Shown here: positions 1 through 10,103 of the stretch, piece after piece
Position numbering within the stretch: position 1 is the stretch's first letter
Layout: each line of letters begins with the position of its first letter
Assembly: GCA_030544215.1 (NCBI GenBank)
Contig: JARZZO010000003.1
Coordinates: 47,474,045 to 47,538,044 of the forward strand
DNA from: Zantedeschia hybrid cultivar
Lineage: Eukaryota; Streptophyta; Magnoliopsida; Alismatales; Araceae
Direction of reading: 5' to 3'
Length of the DNA: 64,000 nt
Program-made: the position numbers and the translations under genes
Notes under the pieces: model-generated
What the model saw: the letters and a program-made list of their open reading frames with translations, nothing else
The model's database searches: none
What the model was told of the DNA's origin: nothing

Positions 1-877
1 ATATTGGACAAGGAGTTCTCCGATATTATACAGCAGCATCTGATCCAAGTGAGTCGACCGGTTAGGGTTTGACAGTATACCATACCCTGAGTTGACTTGA
101 GAGCATTGTACGAATAAAGGATTATATCCACGCGGTAACTGTCGGTGGAAAGGTTCCAAGAGTGGGTTACTTAACCCTAATACCTTCCGGGTTCATGCGG
201 TGTTGCTTGGCACCCAACGTGATCGAAGGCCCGATCAAATTCGATGTGCGATATTAATTCGATCAATTAATTAATTAATTAATATGTTATTAATTGATTA
301 ATCAGGCCAGTGATGAGTCACTGGGCTTATTGGGCGATTAACCGGATTGGTTATTGGGCCTAGAGGGTCACACGCAAATAATTCTCAAGGCGGTGGATAA
401 TAAAGTGGGTTTTATATTAACCGGAGGTTTTTATGAAAAATTGCATAGTTAGTATAAAATATAGCGAACGGGCTGAGCAGGCCAAGCGGCTGCTAACCCT
501 AGTTGCCCCCTCCTCTCTTCCTCTCTCTCTCTGGCGTCCTAGAAGATTCGGGATCCCCGGATCTACTTCGCCGCTCCTCCGACTCCCGTTTGACGGGAAA
601 TCGTCCGTGCGATGCGGCGAACAGCGGAGACTTCGTGGGCTGCAAAGAACGAGGAACGTAAGGATATATATCGCGAGGAGGATCACATGGAGTCCACTAG
701 AGGCTGGGCGCTTGCCCGGCTTGCGGTGTCACACCGACGGAACTGATCAGTTACGGATTCGAGTCCGCGCAAGGTAAGAACCGATTATCTGGTTTTTAGA
801 ATTTCGAAATAGGACTCGAATCGCAGATATTTTATTCCACTGCGTTTTGCGATCTGGAGAAACACGAGAACCCAACA
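1..877 (+). mobile_element. Copia family C LTR, 3' part (5' end outside window)
   Basis: This stretch aligns by eye with positions about 29518-30399 of the complete LTR at 28862-30399: same leucine-like motif order, the same run of ATTAATTAATTA, the same TATAAAAT box and the same terminal ACCCAACA. It ends at 877 with CCCAACA, the LTR 3' terminus. Only the right part is in the window, so I cannot tell a solo LTR from the 3' LTR of an element lying to the left. The five bases after it are GCAAC, which would be the target duplication. Confidence 0.85.
454..460 (+). promoter_or_regulatory. TATA box of family C LTR
   Basis: TATAAAA in the context AGTATAAAAT. The same box is in the other family C LTRs (29974-29980 on plus; the reverse-strand copies near 1630 and 36300), always about 0.4 kb from the LTR 3' end. 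Conservation across copies supports it as the element promoter. Confidence 0.6.
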
Positions 878-1188
878 GCAACACCATGGGTCATAATCCG
901 TCAGGGGTGTGGGACCCCCAGAGAAAAAGCCTCATTAGGAAAATCTTCAACATAACATATGGAATGGACCCATGTCATCATTAGCATGGGGACCCATTCC
1001 CTAACCAATGATTAGACCTCATTAACCCAAACTAAACATGACTAGGCCTTCCAGGCCCTTGCATGGTGCCCCCATAGCAATAGATCATATGGCACATGCC
1101 CCTTTTGCAGGGGGTTCATGTCTACTTTCATCTGTCTAAAGGGCCCCTATAAAAGCGACGACCCTCCTCCTTCAGAAGGGATGGACAA
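878..1188 (+). other. Fragment of an older LTR/leader with a TATA box
   Basis: 311 bp between two family C LTRs. It has no ORF. TATAAAAG at 1148-1155 is followed by a C/T-rich stretch, as at an LTR transcription start. The text resumes at 12378 after the solo LTR inserted with TSD GACAA, so the two pieces were once contiguous. The downstream part leads to a gag-like start codon at 12670. My reading is the U3-R-U5/leader of a gypsy element. Confidence 0.4.
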
Positions 1189-2013
1189 TGTTGGGTTCTC
1201 AGGTTTCTCCGGATCTCCTACGCAGCGGAAATAAAAATAAAAACGGAGATCCGTTCCCATTTCGAAAAATCTAAAAACCAGATTATCAGATAATCGGTTC
1301 TTACCGTGTGCGGATTCGAATCCGCAACCGTTCGGTTCCGTCGGTGTGACACCGCAAGCCGCAAGCGCCCGGCCTCTAGCGGAGTCCACACGATCCTCCT
1401 CGCGATGGATATCCTCACGTTCCTCGTTCTTCGCAGCCCACAAAGTCTCCGTCGTTTGCCGCAACGTTCGCCGCAACGCACGGACGATTTCCCGTCGAAC
1501 GAGATTCGGAGATGCGGCGGAGCAGATCCAGGGATCCGGATTCTTCTGGGACACTAGAGAGAGAGAGAAAGAGAGGCGGGGGCGGCTAGGGTTAGCAGCA
1601 GCTTGGCTTGCTCAGCCCGTTCGCTATATTTTATACTAACCGCGCGGTTTTTCATAAAAACCCCCGGTTTATATAAAACCCACTTATTTATCCATCGCCT
1701 TGAGAATCATTTGCGTGTGACCCTCTAGGCCCAATTACTAGTCCAGTTAATAGCCCAATAAGCCCAATGACTCCTCACTGGCTTTATTAATCAATTAATA
1801 ACTCTTTATTAATTAATTAATCAATCGAATTGGTGTCGCACATCGAATTCGACTGGGCCTCCAATCACGTTGGGTGCCAAGCAACACCGCGTGAACTCAG
1901 AAGGTATCAGGGTTAAGTAACCCACTCTTGGAACCTTTCCGTCGACAGTTACCGTGTAGATATAATCCTTCATTCGTACAATGCTCTCGAGTCAACTCAA
2001 GGTATGGCGTACT

Positions 2014-3550
2014 TGTAGGCGCCCGGAACGTCCCCCGCCGCGGCTGCGGGCTTCAGGCGAGGGTTGGTCTCCGTTCGTCTTAGCACTGTGGCGATTTAAA
2101 GGGGGTTAGAAATAAAGGATGTGATCGCCAGGAGCATTACCTTACGGTCCGTGTGCTCCGCAGGATGGTGGGGATGTGATCGCGTTTTGTGGGAGCGGAA
2201 GATGGTGGTTTCCCCTTCTCTTCCTCCGGCCGGCCAGAAGAGGAGAGCTCGGTAGTGCACGCGCATAATCTGGTAAGAGCCCCTGAAAAGAAAAGACAGA
2301 TAAAGAAAAGATAATAACCCAATTAGAACTGTGACATGTAGGATCCGTTCATGCAAACAGAAAAATTAACTAAACTTAGAGGGAGACGCACCGGATGGGT
2401 GTTTGGGAGGGAAGGTGACCATATGTTATGGCCACCCACCTCCCGATTTTTGTTTGGAACCTCTGGGGGTAAATAGGGATTGCTAAGTCATTCTAGGATG
2501 TATGCATGCAGATAAGTGCTCGTGTGTGAAGAGTGAAATGATGCGTTGAAGGTAAAAAGAGAGTGAAAGAGGGAGGATGTTACGGCATGGATGGAAATTG
2601 GAAATGCAATGAAGTGAAAAAGGTAAAAAGTAAAAGAGGATTAGGAAGACAAGTCCATTTGGAGTGACGTTCCTCCTAAAACAGCCTTCTGACTCTTTGC
2701 CCGCTCGACTCCTCAAAGCCGACCCGCTCCGAGGAAAAAACTCCTTCTTAATCCCCTTCCAACCCCTCCGACGCAGCCCCCCTTGCTCGAGGGAACCTGG
2801 GGGGTTTAAATAGATGAAGGAAAAAGTATGAGAAAATAGGGGTCTAAATCCCCGTAAATCAACCTTCAACCAATAGGAAGTGGTCAAGGGTCGGAGGTGG
2901 TGCGTGCGGTAGTCGACAGAGTGGGGAGTGGTCGGAGTAGTGGGGGACGAGGGCGGCGAGTAGAGGAGATCGTGGGGAAGGCGGAGTCAAGGGGGTGGTT
3001 AAGGAGTGGACGGCCAGGTGACATGCCTTCCATTCTTGTGGTGGAAGGCAGCCCGGCTGGCCTTCGAAGGGAGTGGAAGGCGAGGGGTGGCCTTCGAAGG
3101 AGGCGGAAGGCAAGGGGTGGCCTTCGAAGGAGGTGGAAGGCAAGGGGGCTGGCCTTCCACGAAAAGGTGGTAAAAAGTGAAAAAGGTGGCTAAAAAGGTG
3201 GAAGGCAAGGTGGCTGGCCTTCAAAGGGGGTAGAAGGCGGGGGGTGGCCTTCGAAGGCGGTGGAAGGCAAGGGGGCTGGCCTTCCACGAAAAGGTGAAAA
3301 AGGGTGGCCGAAAGGGTGGAAGGCAAGGTGGCTGGCCTTCGAAGGTGGTGGAAGGCGAGGAGTGGCCTTCGAAGGGGTTGGAAGGCGGACTGGCTGGCCT
3401 TCCACGAAAAAGGTGGCTAGAGTCGGGATTTGGTTAATGGGCCTAGCTGGTAGTGGGCTGAGATGGCTGAAATGAGGGGATTTTGGTGATGAAGGGCTAA
3501 TGATGGGTTGGGTTCATGACCAAAAGGGTGGTCCAAAATCAGTGTCTACA
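2014..3550 (-). repeat. 3' LTR of the non-autonomous Tat-type element
   Basis: On plus it runs TGTAGGCGCC to GTGTCTACA; on the element strand TGTAGACAC to GGCGCCTACA. A TATTTAAA box on the minus strand at about 2805-2815 may be the promoter. The plus-strand right third (about 3020-3420) is an array of GGAAGGC/GCCTTCC hairpins. Confidence 0.9.
3018..3412. repeat. Array of GGAAGGC...GCCTTCC hairpins in the 3' LTR
   Basis: About nine copies of GGAAGGC alternate with its complement GCCTTC(C), separated by 7-10 variable G-rich bases. The arms stay the same while the loops change. The unit GGCCTTCGAAGG between hairpins is itself a palindrome. The same array is in the other LTR at about 11110-11500. 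The long proline/serine ORFs reported across this region by ORF finding are by-products of the repeat. Confidence 0.8.
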
Positions 3551-4373
3551 AATGCCCCTCCAGGACACCTATTTTGCAGTGGAGTGGAAGGGAATGATAA
3601 ATAGGTGTTCCGAAAATCGAGACTGATTTTGGACAACCCGAAAAATGAATGAGCTATATCCAAGGATGATATGCGAATGCGGCAAATGCATGAAAGCTAG
3701 CCATTCGAGTTGCAAGAGTGGTTTAAGAAAAGGGACAAAGTTCAGTACTAGAGAATCACAGTCCGTGGGACCCCCGGGTGCTGGAACCGCGAGGCCTTGG
3801 CGTACCAGAATATAGCGATCTGGCCCAAGGGGATCTCGAGCATGAAAGCTGTAGGAGTGTGACTTGAAGAACGCTCAACACAACGGGCGCGCGGTGGCCT
3901 GGCGCATCATGGGATCGCCAACTGAGAGGATCTCAAGCACACGTGCTGAAAAGAGGAAGAGGTCTTGCAATTCGAAGAGTTAACAGACGAACAATCGCCA
4001 GACTCACAGATCAACAATGGGTTAAGTAGAGTGATGAAATTATGGTCATTGCCCCTAGGGCGGGAATGGTGGATGATGCTTATGCAATGCATGCTGGTTT
4101 AAAAATTAGAAAACAAATTCCTAATGCAATTCCTAATGCAAACAGGAGGGATTTATTGGCCAATCGAATAACTTGGAGAATATAGACTCCTCATTGTTTT
4201 GTTTAAAGAGGAACTCAGAGTCTATACGCCCGAAGTTATTAGCCTCATGTGTCTTCAATCCTACTTGCTTCGGATTCCCTGCAGCTGCAAGAACGCACAT
4301 CAGTAAATGTAAATAATCAATGATTCACAGTATCTTAATGACAAGCTGCAAGGAAACGAGGGACAAAGGTCCA

Positions 4374-4455
4374 TGTCGAGTCGAAGCCAGCACGGAAGAT
4401 ATGGCCATTCTCAAAGTAGAATGCCAATCCGGCTGCTTTCGGTTTCGACTCGACA
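4374..4455. other. Long nested hairpin (82 nt)
   Basis: Outer arms TGTCGAGTCGAA (4374-4385) and TTCGACTCGACA (4444-4455) are a perfect 12-bp inverted repeat. Inside, TGGCCATTCT (4402-4411) pairs with AGAATGCCA (4418-4426) around a 6-nt loop, with one bulge. It lies in the slot where Tat2 carries its PMD cassette. It may be an RNA structure, a small-RNA foldback, or a relic of an insertion; the sequence alone does not say which. Confidence 0.6.
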
Positions 4456-4535
4456 GCAAAAGTGTCCACCTTTTGGACAGAATCCTTTTCCTGTATGCAC
4501 AAAATGAAGGGGAAGCAGTTAGTAGTATCTGTTTT

Positions 4536-4599
4536 CGGCCCCTTGCCCAAAATAGAGCAACTACCTTTTCCCTAGCCTTTGCATAGGGTCAAGGGGCCG
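4536..4599. other. Stem-loop conserved between two Tat-type elements
   Basis: CGGCCCCTTGCCC (4536-4548) and GGGTCAAGGGGCCG (4586-4599) pair with one bulged T. Tat2 has the same arms, CCCCTTGCCC at 53582-53591 and GGGTCAAGGGGC at 53631-53642, with a similar 37-39 nt loop of different sequence. Conserved arms with diverged loops in two otherwise distant elements suggest a retained function or structure. Confidence 0.6.
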
Positions 4600-6160
4600 T
4601 GTTCAACTAACCAGACAAAAGGAAGAGTATTGAAACTGATGCGACTAGTAAATATGCAAATGCTGGTGGATATTAACAAATGAGGTGTGTGATGAAAACA
4701 TGTTTTTGATTCCGCCTGCCTGGTAGCTGCCCAAACTTAGGCTGGTTGAATGATGAAAGGGAAATGCACACTCAACTTCCTAGGTATCCTAAGCTCACAT
4801 CTAGATTGATTTGGGCCTCTAGACTCCTCAAACTAACCTTGACCGGTTAAGACTCATACTGATGACAATACCGTCATGCCATGCTTAGGCTCCCAGCTGC
4901 TTCCGACCACCAAGTTTGCCCAAAAAGTTTTCAAGGTAAATGATTTGCCCGACCCGGGTCTCTTTCCTCACAATCTAGAAGGTATATAATGGAACACCTT
5001 GGAACCCTAACAGTCAACCGCGCGACGCTGACCCGGAATTAGACGCCGTCGCACCGATTGATGACGCGCATGCATTGACCTAAGCCCGAAGTTGTAAGAG
5101 TACACATTGAGATTATGGTTAAGAAATTAGTTCACCAGAAACATCGACATTACTCTTCACCCATTTTGGACTCCTGTGATCATGTGAGCATGTGACGATT
5201 TTTGAAAACGAACCATTTTAAAATGATGTTCAGTCTTTAGATAGCTATCTCGTGCTGAACCTTGGGGGAGAAAAAAGTGAAGAAATTGTGGAGACAAACC
5301 TCACAGGAGGATCAACAAAACCGTTAAAAGGGCGAGCTGTGACAAAACGGACCCCTTTTGACCTCCTAGATGCCCCTATTTTGACTTTTCAGGCCTTTGG
5401 TAGATTTCATGGCCAGGCACGGTCACGACCAGGCTTTTTTCATGATTGCTTGAACCCCTTTTTCTTTTTTTGTATTTGACATTTTTGGGGTTATTTGGTA
5501 TTCCGCCTGCGGGGACACTGCCCTCTTCACGTGCTCTGGTCCTTTACATTTCATTTCTGGGCCCTTTTTTTTGTTGAGGGGTTACATCTATCGGGTTGTT
5601 GAGGAACCGCAATTTGCTGAGCTCGACCGTTTAAGGGCGTCAACTGTCCTAATCGGTCAAGAGACGAAGAGCAAAGGTTGCTTTTGACAGTGCACTAAAG
5701 ACTTGGAACTCATTTTAAACAGGTTCTCTTTGAAAAACGTTCAGGTGTGTGCATCTCATGATGAGCATAGGGATCCGTATGAAAGTAAAGTAGACACGTC
5801 CAAGGTTCTGGTGGACCAAAATCTTAGCCGAATCCTGATGTTAACCCAATCTATCATGCAACTAGACCTAGACAGGGGTTTACATGGCAGTCACTGGACA
5901 GTTGGATTTTGTGTTTTTTGATTTTTTGTCATTTTCATTAAAGTATGTACATATTTACAAATATTTTTGATGCTTTTTGGATATTCGATTTTTTTTTGGG
6001 AGATTTTGAAATTTTTGATTTTTTTGTATTTTGAGGGTAAAACTTCTTCAAATAGACTCCTATCTAAAGGAAAGCTTTTCAACAATTTTCAAATATTTAC
6101 ACTTATTTGCTAGAAACGAAAGAACCTACTTACCTCTACAACTTGTAGATAAAGAGGAAG

Positions 6161-6508
6161 CTATCCAATCCCCAAGCGATTATGCACAAGACTCAGAGGG
6201 TGAGTCAAACATGTTGCAAAGGTGGGTCCTTGAGACACAGACCCAATGATGGCAGAATTGCCCCAGGAGTGTGCTACGACCGGTGATAAAAGCCTGAGAG
6301 GGGCAGGTGTGTGAAATAGTAAGGGAATGAGAGTGGTGGGTACCTGTTCATCCCTCACTAAGGAGGCTCCTTCTCGTCGAGTGGTTGGTTCATAGAACAA
6401 CAGCTGTGTTGCGAAATCTTCTGCATCTTCCCTCTGAATTTCAATGATTGCTTCCTTCAACTCATCCTCAAGATAGTGTATCTTGAGTACCTCTTGATTT
6501 TCCTTCAC
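6161..6508 (-). CDS. Possible C-terminal extension of the gag-pro ORF, unrecognised
   Basis: 115 codons downstream of the protease in the non-autonomous element. The N-terminal part is charged (ELKEAIIEIQREDAEDFATQ); the rest is hydrophobic, serine- and leucine-rich, with no recognised domain. It lies where full elements begin the protease-RT spacer. It shows no obvious likeness to the 487-codon spacer ORF of Tat2. It could be the remains of the spacer or a chance ORF. I would not assign a function. Confidence 0.3.
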   Translation of the reverse strand: MKENQEVLKIHYLEDELKEAIIEIQREDAEDFATQLLFYEPTTRREGASLVRDEQVPTTLIPLLFHTPAPLRLLSPVVAHSWGNSAIIGSVSQGPTFATCLTHPLSLVHNRLGIG

Positions 6509-6562
6509 AAAGTGATTTAAGATACTCCATTTTCTTGATCCTTCACTTGATTTGGTTAGTAT

Positions 6563-7567
6563 TTAACCCAATTTGAATCCTCCAATGGTCAGATTTTCAA
6601 AGATAGGTTCTTGAATTCCTTGCTCTTCCTTGTCTATCCTAGATCCCAAACTATACCCCATTTTGTCCATAAGCTGCCAACCTATGCCAGGCTGGGACTT
6701 GAGCTGAGAGTCAACCGATGAAAGGATGAGCTCTGCCCCTTTTCCAGGAGTGATCATGGATGGAATTTGTTCAGTCGAGACTAAATCCAAAGGCTCAAGA
6801 TAGGGGGTACCCTTCATTTTGACAATCTTCCCCTTGTATGGGAATTTATAGCACTGATGATTAGTGGAGGGCACTCCCAGGGTCTGGTCCATCCAAGGCC
6901 TTCCCAAAATGGCGTTGTATATGGGTTTGGCATTAAGGATGTAGAATTCAAAGATCATGGCCACTGGCCCAATTTCCAGTTTCCCATTTGAGACCATCAT
7001 GGAAGTAGACTCAACCTTTTCTGGGTCGATCCCTACTTTCTTGGGGGTCTTGAGCGGACAGACATTGATTGATGCCCCAGTATCCAACAGGATGGAGCCC
7101 AATGAGTGACTCCTGAGTGTTGGGGTCAAGCATGAGGGAAGGGATTGGCATTCAGGGGGAGCTAGACTCTTATCTGTAAAGGACATGGTAGGTGTCTGGG
7201 TGACTGAGAGAATGGCATTGGTGACCCCCCTGATAGGAAGATCTTCATTGAGTGTAATTCGCTGGAGGAACTTGAACAATGTCTCCCTTTGTGTAGGAGA
7301 TCTCCTAATCAACTCTAGGACTGGCATCTTGGTGGGAGTTCTCCCTAGATGTTGTAGGATGTCATATCTGGATTGAATAATCCTTTTAGACAAATCTGAA
7401 TCCTCTTGAGAGTCCAAGGGTTGACTTGTTGGGGGAATGATGCGATTTCTCAGTGTAACACCAATTGGACTGGGGTCCACTGCCTGATCTGACTTTAGTG
7501 GTTGAACTGGTGGTGAATTTATTAGGCAGAATTGGGTTACTGGACTTGGCTTTGGTGTTGGACACAA
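6563..7567 (-). CDS. Retrotransposon aspartic protease with G-patch-like tail
   Basis: 334 codons, the best-kept ORF of the non-autonomous element. Residues about 160-165 are ILLDTGASINV, the aspartic protease active site (DTG), and about 220-226 is AILGRPWM, the second conserved block (family usually GRP/GRxW). Near the C-terminus (about 298-313) GWQLMDKMGYSLGSRI resembles a G-patch, in the same position as GWDIMMKGGYKLGKGLG in Tat2. The N-terminal 100 residues match the gag-protease linker of Tat2 (PVLELIRRS here, SVLELIKRS there). It would cut the Gag polyprotein in the virus-like particle. A stop separates it from gag at the N side; whether that was a natural boundary or a mutation is unclear. 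No frameshift within. Confidence 0.85.
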   Translation of the reverse strand: MCPTPKPSPVTQFCLINSPPVQPLKSDQAVDPSPIGVTLRNRIIPPTSQPLDSQEDSDLSKRIIQSRYDILQHLGRTPTKMPVLELIRRSPTQRETLFKFLQRITLNEDLPIRGVTNAILSVTQTPTMSFTDKSLAPPECQSLPSCLTPTLRSHSLGSILLDTGASINVCPLKTPKKVGIDPEKVESTSMMVSNGKLEIGPVAMIFEFYILNAKPIYNAILGRPWMDQTLGVPSTNHQCYKFPYKGKIVKMKGTPYLEPLDLVSTEQIPSMITPGKGAELILSSVDSQLKSQPGIGWQLMDKMGYSLGSRIDKEEQGIQEPIFENLTIGGFKLG

Positions 7568-7651
7568 GATGGAGAGAGGAGGTTCTCTGATTGAAACTGA
7601 GGGAACTTGGACCAGAGTGACTGGGTTGATGGCTGTTGATTGTCCCCTAGG

Positions 7652-9173
7652 TCATATCAAGACCAAAGGTTTGTCTTGGATGATAGTGAAGACTCCTTGC
7701 AACGGCTCTCTAGGTTTGGTCGTCCTAGTAGGGCACGCACGCCATATCCCAACCTCTTCATACTCCCAGTGCTGTCCTCGATGATCGACATTTAGTTCCA
7801 AATTTTTGACAAGGGTGCTCACCCTTTCTAGAGAGCTAGATGGATCTTGGGCCACCTGATAAGAGGGCGGAGGGCCCTTGACTTCCAAGGTTTCAGCAGC
7901 CTCTTTCATGTGCCCCCAATTGATCTTGGCACTGGAGAAATGGGGAACTACTGAATATGGTTTCTGATTGGATTGGTTGTCTGATCTGGACATAGGACTG
8001 GGTGACCTAAAGGGCTGCCCCAAGGCACTCACCTGTTCATTGATTGTCACTCCCTCTATTGGTGGAATCCTCTTACTTCTGTTCTGATTTTCAAAAAAGG
8101 ATGGCAAAGTGGAACTCCAGATCTGAGATTGAACTACCCGAGCTCGATTATAAAGTTGTGCAAATGTGTGAAATTCGCTCAGCATGAGGATAGACCGAAG
8201 CTGCGGGGTAGCGTTGTTGACCAACATGGTGATAGCTTGAGATTCGGGGTTCCACTTCTGCCCTAGAGGCCATTGCCCTCCACCTGTTGGCAAAATACGT
8301 GAACTCCTCTTCATGCTTCATCTTTTCTATCACAAGATCAAACAAGGTGGGAGGCATGGTTGTCATATAACTAAACTGAGTGATGAATTTCTCGGAGACC
8401 ATATCAAAATTGATTAGGTCTGTGGCGGGCAAGGAAGAAAACCATCTTAAGGCCTCACCTTCTAAGGATTTCTGGAACAGATGGACAAGGAGGACTCTGT
8501 CGTAGAGCCATTGATGGGAATCCATGAGGAAACTTGACAGGTGATCATGAGGGTCAGAGGTGCCATCATATTTCCTGTATTTGGGAGCTTTGAATCCTGG
8601 CGGAAAGTAGGCCGGAGGGAGCTTACAATAGCCCGAGAGAGAGTGCGGTTGTTTCAGGGTAAGTTTCTCGGCCATGAACTTACGCACACAGGTTTCAACC
8701 TCACTTTTGTAAATGAATTATTTCTGCTCAGGAGGAGGTGTAGTTGGAGAGACTGGAATTGGCATGACGGGTGGAGCAACTGGGGTAAGAGTTGGTTGAT
8801 TGATGCGAGTCTGAGCTCTGTTAGGAGATCCTTGGAAGTGAGTTCCCCGAGGAGTGGCATCTTGAGTTTTGCCACCAGAGGCCAACCGGATGAGTTGATC
8901 AGGGGTGTACCGTGATAACACGGCAGTAAGTTCCGGATCCTCACTTGGGTTTCGGAGGGTTCTGTTGGACATTATAAGGTCACTTTCTGAAGAAGAAGAT
9001 TCATCCAAGCACCTTCTCCTAAATTCCTCTCCAGGTGTTTGGAACATGCCCACAAATGTTGGTTGTGGATCCTCTTCAATCTCAAACAGAGGGTTGTGTG
9101 TAACATTGTTGCCGAACTGGTCCATGTCATCATACACAGCATTGACATACATTCGGTTCATTATGAAGCACAA
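7652..9173 (-). pseudogene. gag of the non-autonomous Tat-type element (broken)
   Basis: Gag capsid-type polyprotein. Starts at ATG 9173 or the second ATG a few codons on. The part at about 8600-8400 reads YDGTSDPHDHL, EGEALRWFSSLP and FITQF, the typical retrotransposon gag core (PF03732-like). After a frameshift at about 8230-8250 the text continues with NNATPQ and FAQLYNRARVVQ, which match Tat2 gag (ANATPQ, DLYERACYAQ). One in-frame TAA at 8718-8720 cuts the N-terminal 151 residues from the core. No CCHC knuckle is evident. Two lesions mean the protein is not made today from this copy. Confidence 0.8.
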
Positions 9174-9685
9174 ACCCTAAATGATTTTATGTTCCACTTG
9201 AAATGTTTGTCAATATTTTATGACAGTTTGTTTCTAACAAATCAAGTTTAACCCTTAACGACCCTTCACTTTTCCAAAGCTTGTTCCACCGAGATTCAAT
9301 TAAGTGTCTTTAAATTTGAAACAGTTCACTAATTTCTCACACAAACCCAGGGTTCCTACAAGGTGGTTTCAGGTACAACCTGCTCGGCGGCCAAGTGGGA
9401 ATCCCTGGCTCGCGGAGACTGACGGAAGTTCCCGACAGAATAAGACTAGTCACACCCGAGTGGGAATCCTCAGGTGGAGAGTCAGATCATGCGGGAGAGG
9501 TGACTAAAGATGTGATGCCGGCTCTTCCTTAAAACCCCTGCGGAGAATACCTCGAAATTAACCCACAGTCCAGCAGACAGAAAAGAAAAGAAAAGACAAG
9601 AAAACAGTAAACAAAAAAGCAAACTAGAATGCGCAACAATTTAATCAGAGATGAAATAACAGGGGCCAGAAACTTGAGAGCTGGG

Positions 9686-10048
9686 GCTGGACGGCCGGGG
9701 GGGGTGGCCGTCCAACTGAGCTGGACGGCCAGGCCTCTAGCCGTCCAAGGTTTAGACGGCCAGGAGGTGGGCCGTCCGGATTTTTTTTTTTTTTTTTTTT
9801 TTTTTTATTTATTTTTTTTTGGCATAGGATCTGGCCGTCCAACTGAGCTGGGTGGCCAGGACTCTAGCCGTCCAAGGTTTGGACGGCCAGGAGGTGGGCA
9901 GTCCGGATTTTTTTTTTTTTTTTTTTTTGTGTGTGTGCAGATAGATGGCCTAGAGTCTGGCCGTCCAACTGAGCTGGACGGCCAGGACTCTAGCCGTCCA
10001 AGGTTCGGACAGCCAGGAGGTGGGCCGTCCGGATTTTTTTTTTTTTTT
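9686..10048 (-). repeat. Tandem leader repeat: GGACGGCC hairpins plus poly-A tracts
   Basis: Three units of roughly 100-140 bp (about 9686-9826, 9827-9950, 9951-10048). Each contains GGACGGCC and GGCCGTCC arms in alternation with 8-9 nt loops, and ends on plus with TCCGGA plus 15-27 T. On the element strand each unit therefore starts with an A-tract followed by GC-rich hairpins. The F-rich ORFs seen across it are artefacts. Confidence 0.85.
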
Positions 10049-10080
10049 CCTTATTAGCGCGCGCAGAAAGCAAGTAGGCG

Positions 10081-10098
10081 TCCCATCGTGATCGCCAA
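10081..10098 (-). promoter_or_regulatory. Putative tRNA primer binding site
   Basis: On the minus strand, five bases past the LTR end, the text is TGGCGATCACGATGGGA. Its TGGCGA start and the CAC..TGGGA run resemble the complement of the 3' end of a plant tRNA-Arg (TGGCGACCACAGTGGGA from memory), with a few mismatches. Position and TGG start fit a primer site. The tRNA identity is a suggestion only. Confidence 0.45.
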
Positions 10099-10103
10099 AG
10101 GGC

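Larger units (their letters stand above)
3551..6160 (-). other. Non-coding 3' region of the Tat-type element, with polypurine tract
   Basis: No credible coding region in 2.6 kb. The first bases, read on minus, give CCTGGAGGGGCATT directly before the LTR, a good polypurine tract. The stretch 4020-4325 resembles Tat2 at about 45040-45543 (shared words such as ATGCATGCTGG and GGAACTCA, and CATCAGTA...AATCAA). The stretch 4536-4700 resembles Tat2 at 53575-53760. Between these landmarks Tat2 holds its antisense PMD genes; here there are only about 210 bp. 5900-6080 is T-rich. Confidence 0.6.
9174..10103 (-). other. 5' leader of the non-autonomous element
   Basis: 930 nt between the 5' LTR and gag. 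Next to gag it is ordinary sequence; 9686-10048 is a three-unit tandem array (separate entry); next to the LTR is the primer site. No gene seen. Confidence 0.7.

Noticed and set aside
1147..1639. Arg-rich ORFs in the copia LTR (also at 417-777, 29881-30289, 36098-36394, 42973-43287)
   Set aside because: Same LTR segment in every copy, open in different frames and on both strands; not conserved as protein.
2859..3475. Several overlapping Pro/Ser/Phe- or Gly/Arg-rich ORFs on both strands
   Set aside because: They are readings of the GGAAGGC/GCCTTCC array in an LTR; low-complexity and duplicated at 10973-11563.
8541..8915. 124-codon plus-strand ORF opposite gag
   Set aside because: Shadow of gag; Arg/Trp/Ser-rich with no domain.
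9629..10057. 142-codon ORF with long Phe runs
   Set aside because: Poly-T tracts and GGACGGCC repeats in the gag leader; no start context and no domain.
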